From NCBI GenBank assembly GCA_028822475.1, contig JAPKDT010000117.1:1-6572 (forward strand): 6,572 nucleotides of DNA. Reading direction: 5' to 3'. Made by a program: the position numbers and the translations under genes. Positions 1-5,732 of this stretch are shown in pieces (the first letter of the stretch is position 1; each line of letters begins with the position of its first letter). Under the pieces are notes generated by a model. The model was not told the DNA's origin and made no database searches. It was given only the letters and a program-made list of their open reading frames with translations. Source of the DNA: SAR324 cluster bacterium. Its GTDB lineage: Bacteria; SAR324; NAC60-12.

Positions 1-359
1 AAAGCATAATAGTTTCATCATTTCTTTTTCACTCTATTATAAAAAATTTAGCTTAAGCTTACGCATAATTATGACAATCTTAGTACTGAAAATCAAGTTT
101 CTGACGAAGCTAATTTAACACTAGATTCTTTCATGCCTTCCTGCTCTTTCTAGCTCGGATGTTTTTTCAATCTTGACAAATATGATTGAACTGATTTGTG
201 AAGGTCTTTAAATAATTAAGCTGTTTTAGCTCAAGATTTCTATGTGTCTGCCGATAATGAATACAAGAAGTACAAGTTTAGTCTGCACAATGTACCCATC
301 ATGGAGATAACAAAAAGTGCACGCTCATTTTCTCAGACCATTTTTGGAAGGATTACAAA
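1..359. other. AT-rich stretch without a supported gene
   Basis: No convincing coding region, RNA gene or repeat was found here on either strand. A TTGACA hexamer at 173-178 matches a -35 box, but no -10-like hexamer lies 16-18 nt after it, so no promoter is called. A GTG-started frame opens at 244 and runs to 537; its codons look coding-like only over the first 30 or so residues (to about 340), and it has no good ribosome binding site. The stretch may be an intergenic region or the remains of a decayed gene. Confidence 0.4.
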
Positions 360-557
360 ATGTATCATCAGAATGTTGACACAAAATTACAGAAACGAAT
401 TCAGTCCAAAGAATTTGACGAATCCGTTGATCAGGCAGTACGTTCATTCATGTACGATTTGGATTTTATGCTTTTGGAAGAACAGCATGCTTGCTCAAGC
501 CTCAACTATACCTGCATTCAGGAAGATGCAGTTGTAAAGTGGGTGAACCCTGTTTGA
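360..557 (+). CDS. Candidate small hypothetical protein, 65 aa
   Basis: This is a short ATG-to-TGA reading frame that I do not recognise. Its main support is an AAGGA ribosome binding site at 348-352, 7 nt before the ATG, in an otherwise gene-free area. The product is hydrophilic, with charged residues spread through the first half (for example KLQKR at 9-13 and KEFDESVDQ at 17-25) and two cysteines (44 and 52). No signal peptide, membrane segment or known motif is visible. The same frame stays open upstream to about 282 without an earlier ATG. Two other frames overlap it (244-537 and 491-676), so the region could equally be one frameshifted, decaying gene. It converges on the kinase gene, ending 57 nt from that gene's stop. 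Whether it is real is doubtful. Confidence 0.28.
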   Translation: MYHQNVDTKLQKRIQSKEFDESVDQAVRSFMYDLDFMLLEEQHACSSLNYTCIQEDAVVKWVNPV

Positions 558-613
558 GTAAAAGGCGGGATGATGTTGCGTATCAGTTAGCTATCATTTC
601 CGGTTATTTGGAA

Positions 614-663
614 TTCACGCACTCAGTGAAAAAGAATCATTCTGTTTCTGAACCGTGCGTGAA
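614..663. repeat. 9-bp inverted repeat across the kinase 3' end
   Basis: TTCACGCAC at 614-622 and GTGCGTGAA at 655-663 are exact reverse complements separated by 32 nt. A further TCAG (623-626) and CTGA (648-651) could extend the stem after a 3-nt bulge. Inside lies AGAAT-C-ATTCT (633-643). The structure overlaps the last codons and stop of the minus-strand kinase gene. It is not followed by a U-run on that strand, so it is not a classical intrinsic terminator. It could be a 3'-end stabilising hairpin or chance. Confidence 0.35.
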
Positions 664-2270
664 GGAGCAGGTATGACGCAGTCCGGAAGAATTATTTCAA
701 AAACAACTCCGCGGTTATCCAGCAGATTGCATCCACGAATAGTTCCTCCATGCGCTTCTATAAGTTGCTTTCCTATTGACAGTCCCAGACCAGTCCCCAT
801 TAACTTGCCTTCTGTTTGAAAAGATTGAAACAGATTAGCAATAATCGAATCCGGAATTGGGCTTCCATTATCAACAATTTGAATTTTTAGTTCACGCATA
901 CTTTGTGGAATAAAGCGAACTTCTATCTGAGCAGGTTTTCCATCTTTAGTATCAGGCGTATCCTGAAATTTCTCCCAAGAATTTTTGATAAGATTCACAA
1001 TCACACGAATTATCTTTCGTCCGTCAAAGCGCAGTAGAAAAGCAGGTTGTCCTGCAGGGACACGATAATGCAAAGGGAAATTCTCGATAAAACCAAGTTG
1101 AGATTCAATTTGCTCCTGAAACTCATCCAGTTGATATATTTCCGGACGAATCTCCATCCTGCCTGATGCAAAATCCAGAATATCTGTGGTGAGTCCTGTG
1201 ACGTTGTTTGAAGAATTTTTTATCCTGCGTATGTAGGTTAAAGCCTGAACCACCTCCATTGCCTGTATACGATCCTTGTCCAGTATTTTTATCAGCAAAG
1301 TCGCAAAACTTGAAATGGAGCCGTTTGCGTTACGGATGTCGTGACCAAATTCAGCAACTGTATTACCTAATTCAACCAGGCGTTGCTCCTTCTTTTTTGC
1401 CAGTTGCAGGTCTGTCACAGTTTGTTCAAGTGTCAGTTTTGAGTCTTCCAGTTCTTCCACATTTTGTGCTAACTCATCCTGCATTGACTGGAAACGTGTC
1501 CATAGTTCTTCCAGGACTCCGATTCGCTGCCCGATTAGTGTACTTGCATCAGAGGTTTGCGGACTATATAAATCTCCTGTTTCATTTTCACGTCTATATT
1601 TAACAAAGTGTTGACACAGAACATCGACCTGATCCGTAATGAGACGCGTTTGTTTGTAAACTAGCAAAGCAACGATCAACAGGGCGACACTACCACTGAT
1701 CAATAAACGTATCCAAAAAGGTTTTTTTGCAAAAGGTGAAATATCCTGTGTTACAATCAAAATCCCTTGAGTTCCATCTCTACCAACTGGTATCTGGAAT
1801 GAAACCGTATTGCCTATTTGACTAAGAAATTCAGTCTTATCATTGTGGGGAATAATTTCATTTGTGCTAATTATTTCCTGAATGCGATAATCAAGCTGCG
1901 TTACACCCTTATATTTTTGAGTCAGCAGCTTCTCAATTTTTGTAGTACTGTCACTGCCTTCGAGCATCAACTCACTAACATTTGCTGCTAATAAATTGAG
2001 TTCATGCAGTGTTTTTAGAGGTAGAGTTGGAGTACTTAAAGAAGAGAGGGGGAGAAACGAACTCAGGTAAAAGGTTACAGTAAAAATAAAAATTGCAAGT
2101 AAACCAAAATGTGATCTTTTTAACCTTGATTCATCCAGTTTTTTTTCTGGTCTATCTTGCTTTATAGTTCTTTTTGAAGCAAGTGCAGCTCTCCGTATTT
2201 TAATTTTCTTGGGAACTTTATGCTGGTTTCTAAGCGTGACTTTATTAAGAGTATGAATCATATTATCCAT
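615..2270 (-). CDS. Membrane-bound sensor histidine kinase
   Basis: This is a 551-residue sensor kinase expected to autophosphorylate on a histidine and pass the phosphate to a response regulator. A long basic cytoplasmic N-terminus (1-53, rich in K and R) precedes membrane segment 1 (about 55-75). A periplasmic sensor part of about 110 residues follows, then membrane segment 2 (about 186-205). A linker with predicted coiled coil (about 250-300) leads to the H-box AEFGHDIRN with phospho-acceptor His310. The ATPase domain (about 415-530) has an N-box NLIKNSWEKF (426-435), G1 DNGSPIP (467-473), an F-box-like LFQSFQTEG (480-488) and G2 GTGLGLSIG (492-500). These motifs fit the HisKA/HATPase_c families. 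G1 carries Pro where DxGxG has its last Gly. The start ATG at 2270 has only a weak ribosome binding site; Met4 is an alternative. No response regulator is adjacent, so the partner and signal are unknown. Confidence 0.9.
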   Translation of the reverse strand: MDNMIHTLNKVTLRNQHKVPKKIKIRRAALASKRTIKQDRPEKKLDESRLKRSHFGLLAIFIFTVTFYLSSFLPLSSLSTPTLPLKTLHELNLLAANVSELMLEGSDSTTKIEKLLTQKYKGVTQLDYRIQEIISTNEIIPHNDKTEFLSQIGNTVSFQIPVGRDGTQGILIVTQDISPFAKKPFWIRLLISGSVALLIVALLVYKQTRLITDQVDVLCQHFVKYRRENETGDLYSPQTSDASTLIGQRIGVLEELWTRFQSMQDELAQNVEELEDSKLTLEQTVTDLQLAKKKEQRLVELGNTVAEFGHDIRNANGSISSFATLLIKILDKDRIQAMEVVQALTYIRRIKNSSNNVTGLTTDILDFASGRMEIRPEIYQLDEFQEQIESQLGFIENFPLHYRVPAGQPAFLLRFDGRKIIRVIVNLIKNSWEKFQDTPDTKDGKPAQIEVRFIPQSMRELKIQIVDNGSPIPDSIIANLFQSFQTEGKLMGTGLGLSIGKQLIEAHGGTIRGCNLLDNRGVVFEIILPDCVIPAPSRTVQKQNDSFSLSA

Positions 2271-2320
2271 TCTGCATAAAAAAACGCTAGAGGGTTTCCA
2301 TTAAAGGATCACTAAATTAT

Positions 2321-2340
2321 TTTGCACATCCATGTGAAAA
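2321..2340. repeat. 20-bp near-palindrome upstream of kinase gene
   Basis: TTT-g-CACAT-cc-ATGTG-a-AAA is symmetric except for one mismatched pair (2324/2337). It sits 51-70 nt upstream of the kinase start codon on the minus strand, a normal place for a dimeric repressor or activator site. It does not match the CRP/FNR consensus well. The regulator is unknown. Confidence 0.35.
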
Positions 2341-2426
2341 TTATTAGCTATTTAATGATCAGTAGTGCTAAAAAAACATCTGTTTTAGAAGTTGTCTGAT
2401 TGGTTATATGTTAAATCACAAGGCAT

Positions 2427-2523
2427 TGCAAGTACTTATTTATAAAATAATTGATTTTATATGCTTTTTTTTGATTTGATATATACTTAATTAAAATTTA
2501 TATAAAGATTATAGTTACTTGCA
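2427..2523. repeat. 8-bp long-range inverted repeat TGCAAGTA/TACTTGCA
   Basis: TGCAAGTA at 2427-2434 and TACTTGCA at 2516-2523 are exact reverse complements 81 nt apart. The arms interleave with the 13-bp repeat (2458-2470/2554-2566), so both could pair at once in RNA only as a pseudoknot. With 8-bp arms, chance is a real possibility. Confidence 0.25.
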
Positions 2524-2566
2524 AATACATTGATAACTTATATAAGTTATCATAAAAAAGCATATA
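2458..2566. repeat. 13-bp inverted repeat flanking the palindrome
   Basis: TATATGCTTTTTT at 2458-2470 and AAAAAAGCATATA at 2554-2566 are perfect reverse complements with 83 nt between them. The right arm starts just two bases after the 22-bp palindrome at 2531-2552. The arms include a GC pair inside AT tracts, so the match is more than a simple A/T run, though the AT-rich background raises the chance of coincidence. It could mark a remnant element, paired binding sites or an RNA stem. Confidence 0.4.
2531..2552. promoter_or_regulatory. Perfect 22-bp palindrome, candidate operator
   Basis: The arms TGATAACTTAT (2531-2541) and ATAAGTTATCA (2542-2552) are exact reverse complements with no spacer. 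A continuous palindrome of this length in a divergent spacer is typical of a binding site for a homodimeric DNA-binding protein. It lies about 260 nt from the kinase start and 302 nt from the preferred ahcY start, rather far from either gene for a simple repressor site. No U-run follows closely enough to call a terminator. The binding protein is not identifiable from this window. Confidence 0.5.
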
Positions 2567-2577
2567 TTTCAGGAATT

Positions 2578-2602
2578 TGAGTATTTATACAATATTTACT
2601 CA
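2578..2602. repeat. Spaced inverted repeat TGAGTA-N13-TACTCA
   Basis: TGAGTA at 2578-2583 and TACTCA at 2597-2602 are exact reverse complements with a 13-nt AT-rich spacer. It lies 25 nt after the 22-bp palindrome. The geometry would suit a dimeric regulator, but the arms are short. Confidence 0.25.
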
Positions 2603-2705
2603 TTTGAATTATAAGTTCCATAACTGCTCTTTTTAGCCTAAAATCCGTGTTAAATTAATTTTATTTTGGATCTTACATCATTACATACCCATATAATGAT
2701 ATATC

Positions 2706-2735
2706 TTGCTTTTATCAAAGCAGATCACATATAAT
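2706..2735 (+). promoter_or_regulatory. Candidate promoter for the ahcY gene run
   Basis: TATAAT at 2730-2735 is a perfect -10 box. TTGCTT at 2706-2711, 18 nt upstream, is a weak -35 (the TTG matches). Transcription from it would start near 2742, leaving a leader of roughly 110 nt before the preferred ahcY start. A 5-bp hairpin GCTTT-TATC-AAAGC (2708-2721) overlaps the -35/spacer region. A second TATAAT at 2692-2697 has no well-spaced -35. In DNA this AT-rich, -10-like hexamers are common by chance. Confidence 0.35.
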
Positions 2736-2839
2736 CCTTACGTAACAAAAAGAATGTTCTTTTGAAGACAGTTAAATTTATTTCAACCATTAACCAAACA
2801 AAAAAGGTAATATGAAAAGAGAGTATCAAGACATGCAAG

Positions 2840-2845
2840 AAGGAG
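2840..2845 (+). promoter_or_regulatory. Ribosome binding site deciding the ahcY start
   Basis: AAGGAG lies 8 nt before the ATG at 2854. It is a near-ideal Shine-Dalgarno sequence and is the main reason for choosing 2854 over the upstream in-frame ATG at 2812, which has only AAGG with a short 4-nt gap. Confidence 0.7.
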
Positions 2846-2853
2846 TCAAGCAG

Positions 2854-4161
2854 ATGGAAACAGGCAAAAAAGATTATAAAGTAGCAGACTTAACACTAGC
2901 CGAATTAGGCCGTAAAAGCATCACCATGGCAGAACACGAAATGCCGGGACTGATGATGCTTCGAGAAGAATACAAGAATAATAAACCGCTTGTAGGCGCA
3001 CGGATAACCGGCTCATTGCACATGACAGTAGAAACCGCGGTTTTGATTGAGACTCTGGTCGATCTGGGCGCAGAAGTACGCTGGTCTTCATGTAATATTT
3101 TTTCAACGCAGGATGAAGCAGCCGCTGCAATGGCTGAAGCGGGAGTTTCGGTATTTGCCTGGAAAGGTGAATCCGAAGAAGAATACTGGTGGTGTCTGAA
3201 GCAGACTTTGGAATGGCCTGAAGGAAATGGTCCTAATATCCTCCTTGATGATGGCGGTGATTTAACCGGCTACGTTCATGAAACACGTCCGGATTTACTC
3301 TCAGGAATTAAAGGGGTTTCGGAAGAAACAACAACTGGAGTCCATCGATTGGAGCAAATGGAACGTCAGGGATTGCTTAAGTTTCCTGCATTCAATGTAA
3401 ATGATTCTGTTACTAAAAGTAAATTTGATAATTTGTACGGATGCCGTGAATCACTTATTGACGGGATTAAACGCGCTACCGACGTGATGATTGCCGGTAA
3501 AATTGCTGTTGTTGCAGGTTATGGAGATGTTGGAAAAGGTTCAGCGCAATCACTGCGGGGGCAAGGTGCTCGAGTACTTGTGACTGAAATTGACCCGATT
3601 TGTGCATTACAAGCAGCCATGGAAGGTTATCAAGTTGTTACTATGGAGGATGCCGCCTCTATTGGTGACATCTTTGTTACCACAACAGGCTGTTCCGATA
3701 TCATTTGTCGTGAGCATATGGATGCCATGAAAGATCAGGCACTTGTGTGTAACATAGGTCATTTTGATACAGAAATTCAGGTTTCTTCCTTGAACAATGA
3801 TTCTTCACTAAAAAAGATCAATATCAAGCCGCAGGTTGATCAGTATGTCTGGCCTGATGGGAAACGAATGATTTTGCTTGCAGAAGGACGTTTGGTTAAC
3901 TTAGGTTGTGCAACAGGACATCCTGCTTTTGTGATGTCAGCTAGTTTCACAAACCAGGTGATGGCTCAAATAGACCTCTGGGAAAAAGGTGAAGATTATG
4001 AAAACAAGGTTTATGTCCTTCCAAAAATTCTGGATGAAAAAGTTGCCCGTTTCCATTTAGATAAATTAGGGGTGAAGTTAACCCAACTGAGTGAAAAACA
4101 GGCAAAATATTTGGATCTTCCAATTGAAGGACCTTATAAGGCTAATCACTACCGTTATTAA
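2854..4161 (+). CDS. ahcY: S-adenosylhomocysteine hydrolase (adenosylhomocysteinase)
   Basis: This cytosolic NAD-dependent enzyme reversibly splits S-adenosylhomocysteine into adenosine and homocysteine, relieving product inhibition of methyltransferases and feeding the methionine cycle. From the chosen start the protein has 435 residues, near the 432 of the human enzyme as I recall it. Visible family signatures are the His in SLHMTVE (His56), the Asp of LDDGGD (about 132-136), SEETTTG with Glu158, NDSVTKSKFDN with Lys188, Asp192 and Asn193, the NAD-binding GYGDVGKG (222-229), NIGHFD, the loop CATGHPAF, and the C-terminal HYRY with the NAD-contacting Lys and Tyr. It lacks the roughly 40-residue insert of many bacterial homologues. 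An in-frame ATG at 2812 would add 14 residues unlike the family N-terminus, and 2854 has the far better ribosome binding site. It is the first gene of the rightward run. Confidence 0.97.
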   Translation: METGKKDYKVADLTLAELGRKSITMAEHEMPGLMMLREEYKNNKPLVGARITGSLHMTVETAVLIETLVDLGAEVRWSSCNIFSTQDEAAAAMAEAGVSVFAWKGESEEEYWWCLKQTLEWPEGNGPNILLDDGGDLTGYVHETRPDLLSGIKGVSEETTTGVHRLEQMERQGLLKFPAFNVNDSVTKSKFDNLYGCRESLIDGIKRATDVMIAGKIAVVAGYGDVGKGSAQSLRGQGARVLVTEIDPICALQAAMEGYQVVTMEDAASIGDIFVTTTGCSDIICREHMDAMKDQALVCNIGHFDTEIQVSSLNNDSSLKKINIKPQVDQYVWPDGKRMILLAEGRLVNLGCATGHPAFVMSASFTNQVMAQIDLWEKGEDYENKVYVLPKILDEKVARFHLDKLGVKLTQLSEKQAKYLDLPIEGPYKANHYRY

Positions 4162-4169
4162 GAGGTTTT

Positions 4170-5078
4170 TTGTCGTTACGGCTTTTAAATTTTAAGAGCA
4201 ACACCTTTTTGTTATTTGGGCTCGGTTTTGTATTCCTGCTGTTGGTCAGCGGATGCGGGGCAAAGCCCATCTCTCTCATGAATGCCCCTCTGGACACAGG
4301 TCTGGAGGCTCCCATCAAACCTACTCCTGAAGAACTACGGACTTCCAAGTCATTCGTTGCATTTGTCCCTGTACAATTTTCTGAAAACCTTTCAAGATAT
4401 CATAAAACGCTCAGTGTAAGTTTTGTACAATCTGTACTCGAGGAACACGGTGACCTTAAAATTATTGACGACGTCAGGGTTGAGAGGGCGTTGAACAGCA
4501 GTCAGTTTGCGCCACTGAGAACATCACTCGAGAAAAATAAATTACGTAGAATTGATGACGAACTAATAAGTCAGACCATTGAATTAGGTAAATGGCTGCG
4601 TGTACGTTACATTGTTTTGATGAGTGTGCAGTCTAGTCCAAGAAAAGTTTCATCAACAGAATGGAGCACCTATATCAGCTTCAGGATTTACCGAGTTGAG
4701 GATCCTGTAAAGAATGAAATGAACCATGAGTTCACATATGTTTTTTCTGAGTCAAGTGATCTTTGGGAAGAAGTTGGAGGTCTCGTTCGGGGACGTTTCC
4801 CCCTTGGAGGTTTTATTGTCGAGTCACGTGCTAATCGGCTCTACGTCAGAGTAAATCTGGGACGGCGTAGCCGGATAACAGAAGATCAGGTTTGCAAAAT
4901 TTTCCGCAGAGTTGTAAAAGAAAAGAAAGGGGCAAACGGAAAACAGATCACCAGCATTGAATTTGATCGAATAGGTCAGTTAAAATTATTCCGTGTACAG
5001 GAGGATTTTTCGTGGGGAATAGTTCCTTCAAATTTTAGAACCGCCATTCTTAATGGTGATGCAGTACGCTGTTATTGA
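4170..5078 (+). CDS. Lipoprotein with CsgG/FlgT-like domains
   Basis: This 302-residue protein starts with a lipoprotein signal peptide: Arg4 and Lys9, a hydrophobic stretch at about 12-26, and a lipobox V-S-G-C with Cys29 as the likely lipidated residue. Gly at +2 does not suggest inner-membrane retention. Residues about 60-195 show the alternating pattern of the CsgG/FlgO/FlgT-middle type fold: SFVAFVPVQF, a helix, a strand LKIIDDVRVERAL, then IELGKWLRVRYIVLMSVQ. The end (about 215-302) resembles the FlgT C-terminal barrel, with VRVNLGRRSRITEDQV and a final LNGDAV. These assignments are pattern recognition, not a search. The TTG start is chosen because AGAGG at 4161-4165 overlaps the ahcY stop and no in-frame ATG precedes the signal peptide. 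The gene lies 8 nt after ahcY, so it is likely co-transcribed. No flagellar or curli genes are visible, so its role is unknown; envelope assembly or secretion is a guess. Confidence 0.8.
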   Translation: MSLRLLNFKSNTFLLFGLGFVFLLLVSGCGAKPISLMNAPLDTGLEAPIKPTPEELRTSKSFVAFVPVQFSENLSRYHKTLSVSFVQSVLEEHGDLKIIDDVRVERALNSSQFAPLRTSLEKNKLRRIDDELISQTIELGKWLRVRYIVLMSVQSSPRKVSSTEWSTYISFRIYRVEDPVKNEMNHEFTYVFSESSDLWEEVGGLVRGRFPLGGFIVESRANRLYVRVNLGRRSRITEDQVCKIFRRVVKEKKGANGKQITSIEFDRIGQLKLFRVQEDFSWGIVPSNFRTAILNGDAVRCY

Positions 5079-5080
5079 CA

Positions 5081-5683
5081 ATGTCTGAGCAGTTGCTTTT
5101 AGACAAAAAGCTAACCCGCCAAACTGTCCTGAAGCAACGTCGCGCATATACTGTCGCAGAGAAAACTCCTGCAGAGCAACGGATGTTGAAGTTTCTGCAA
5201 GATTGGGAAGTTTTCAGGCAGGCAGAAACAATCCATATTTTCATCTCCAAAGCAGACGAGCCAGACACCGCCCTAATTATTGAGTCCGCCTGGGAATCTG
5301 GAAAAACGGTCGCTGTCCCTTGTATACTCCCAGGCACGTTTGAACTCTTTCATTCACAACTTAAATCATTTGAGAATTTATGTTCTGGAGCTTTAGGTGT
5401 TTTAGAACCTTCCCCCGAAGTAAGAATTGCGATGACTCCGGAAAGTTTTGATCTTGTCATAATTCCCGGAGTTGCTTTTGACAGACATGGAGGAAGGCTC
5501 GGTTACGGGAAAGGTTATTACGACAGATTCCTGGAGCAGACATGTGCTTTCCGTTTAGCGATAGCGTTTGATTTTCAAGTTATTGAAAAAGTGCCGACTG
5601 AAAAGCACGATGTGCTGATGAATGGAATTTTAACTGAAGCCGGAATTATTGAAGTAAATAATTTAGAACTGCCACTCCCGTAA
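5081..5683 (+). CDS. fau: 5-formyltetrahydrofolate cyclo-ligase
   Basis: This enzyme, also called 5,10-methenyl-THF synthetase, uses ATP and Mg2+ to turn 5-formyl-THF into 5,10-methenyl-THF in the cytoplasm, recovering a stored or inhibitory folate. The 200-residue length fits the family. The N-terminal helix KKLTRQTVLKQRR (9-21) matches the family's conserved basic ATP-site region. DEPDT (59-63) corresponds to the family motif after the first strand. LVIIPGVAFD (125-134) followed by GGRLGYGKGYYDRFL (137-151) is the family hallmark. VPTEKHDVLMNGILTE (171-186) matches the usual end. It begins 2 nt after the lipoprotein stop. A TTG at 5075 would overlap that stop by 4 nt and add two residues. 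No good Shine-Dalgarno precedes either start, so translation probably depends on coupling to the gene before it. Its place near ahcY fits one-carbon metabolism. Confidence 0.95.
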   Translation: MSEQLLLDKKLTRQTVLKQRRAYTVAEKTPAEQRMLKFLQDWEVFRQAETIHIFISKADEPDTALIIESAWESGKTVAVPCILPGTFELFHSQLKSFENLCSGALGVLEPSPEVRIAMTPESFDLVIIPGVAFDRHGGRLGYGKGYYDRFLEQTCAFRLAIAFDFQVIEKVPTEKHDVLMNGILTEAGIIEVNNLELPLP

Positions 5684-5732
5684 ATTAACTGCGGGATAGA
5701 TTAATCTCCCTTCTTGCTGAAAAAAACCAAAA

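Larger units (their letters stand above)
2271..2811. other. AT-rich divergent intergenic region with inverted repeats
   Basis: This 541-base spacer separates the leftward kinase from the rightward ahcY run and must carry promoters for both. It has no supported ORF and is strongly AT-rich with many A and T tracts. It holds several inverted repeats, listed separately, clustered at 2427-2602, and a candidate ahcY promoter at 2706-2735. No recognisable SAM or SAH riboswitch fold was seen upstream of ahcY, although these can be missed by eye. No clear kinase promoter could be assigned. Confidence 0.6.

Noticed and set aside
173..178. TTGACA promoter box near the left edge
   Set aside because: There is no -10-like hexamer at the right distance downstream.
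244..537. 97-residue GTG-started frame
   Set aside because: It has no good ribosome binding site, its later part overlaps the better-supported 360-557 frame, and its C-terminal half has an irregular composition rich in Cys, Trp and Ile. I treat it as a shadow or gene remnant.
491..676. 61-residue TTG-started frame
   Set aside because: It has no family motif and its 3' part overlaps the kinase gene on the opposite strand. It is not independently supported.
1208..1603. 131-residue plus-strand frame within the kinase gene
   Set aside because: It lies wholly antisense to the clearly coding kinase linker and catalytic region and shows no motif of its own.
2642..2811. SAM or SAH riboswitch ahead of ahcY
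   Set aside because: Such elements are known upstream of ahcY in some bacteria, but this leader is AT-rich and I could not find the conserved multi-helix core. A covariance-model search would settle it.
5050..5337. 95-residue minus-strand frame across the start of the cyclo-ligase gene
   Set aside because: It is antisense to a well-identified gene, with no family features.
5684..5732. Intrinsic terminator after the cyclo-ligase gene
   Set aside because: The possible stems are short or bulged and are not followed by a T-run.
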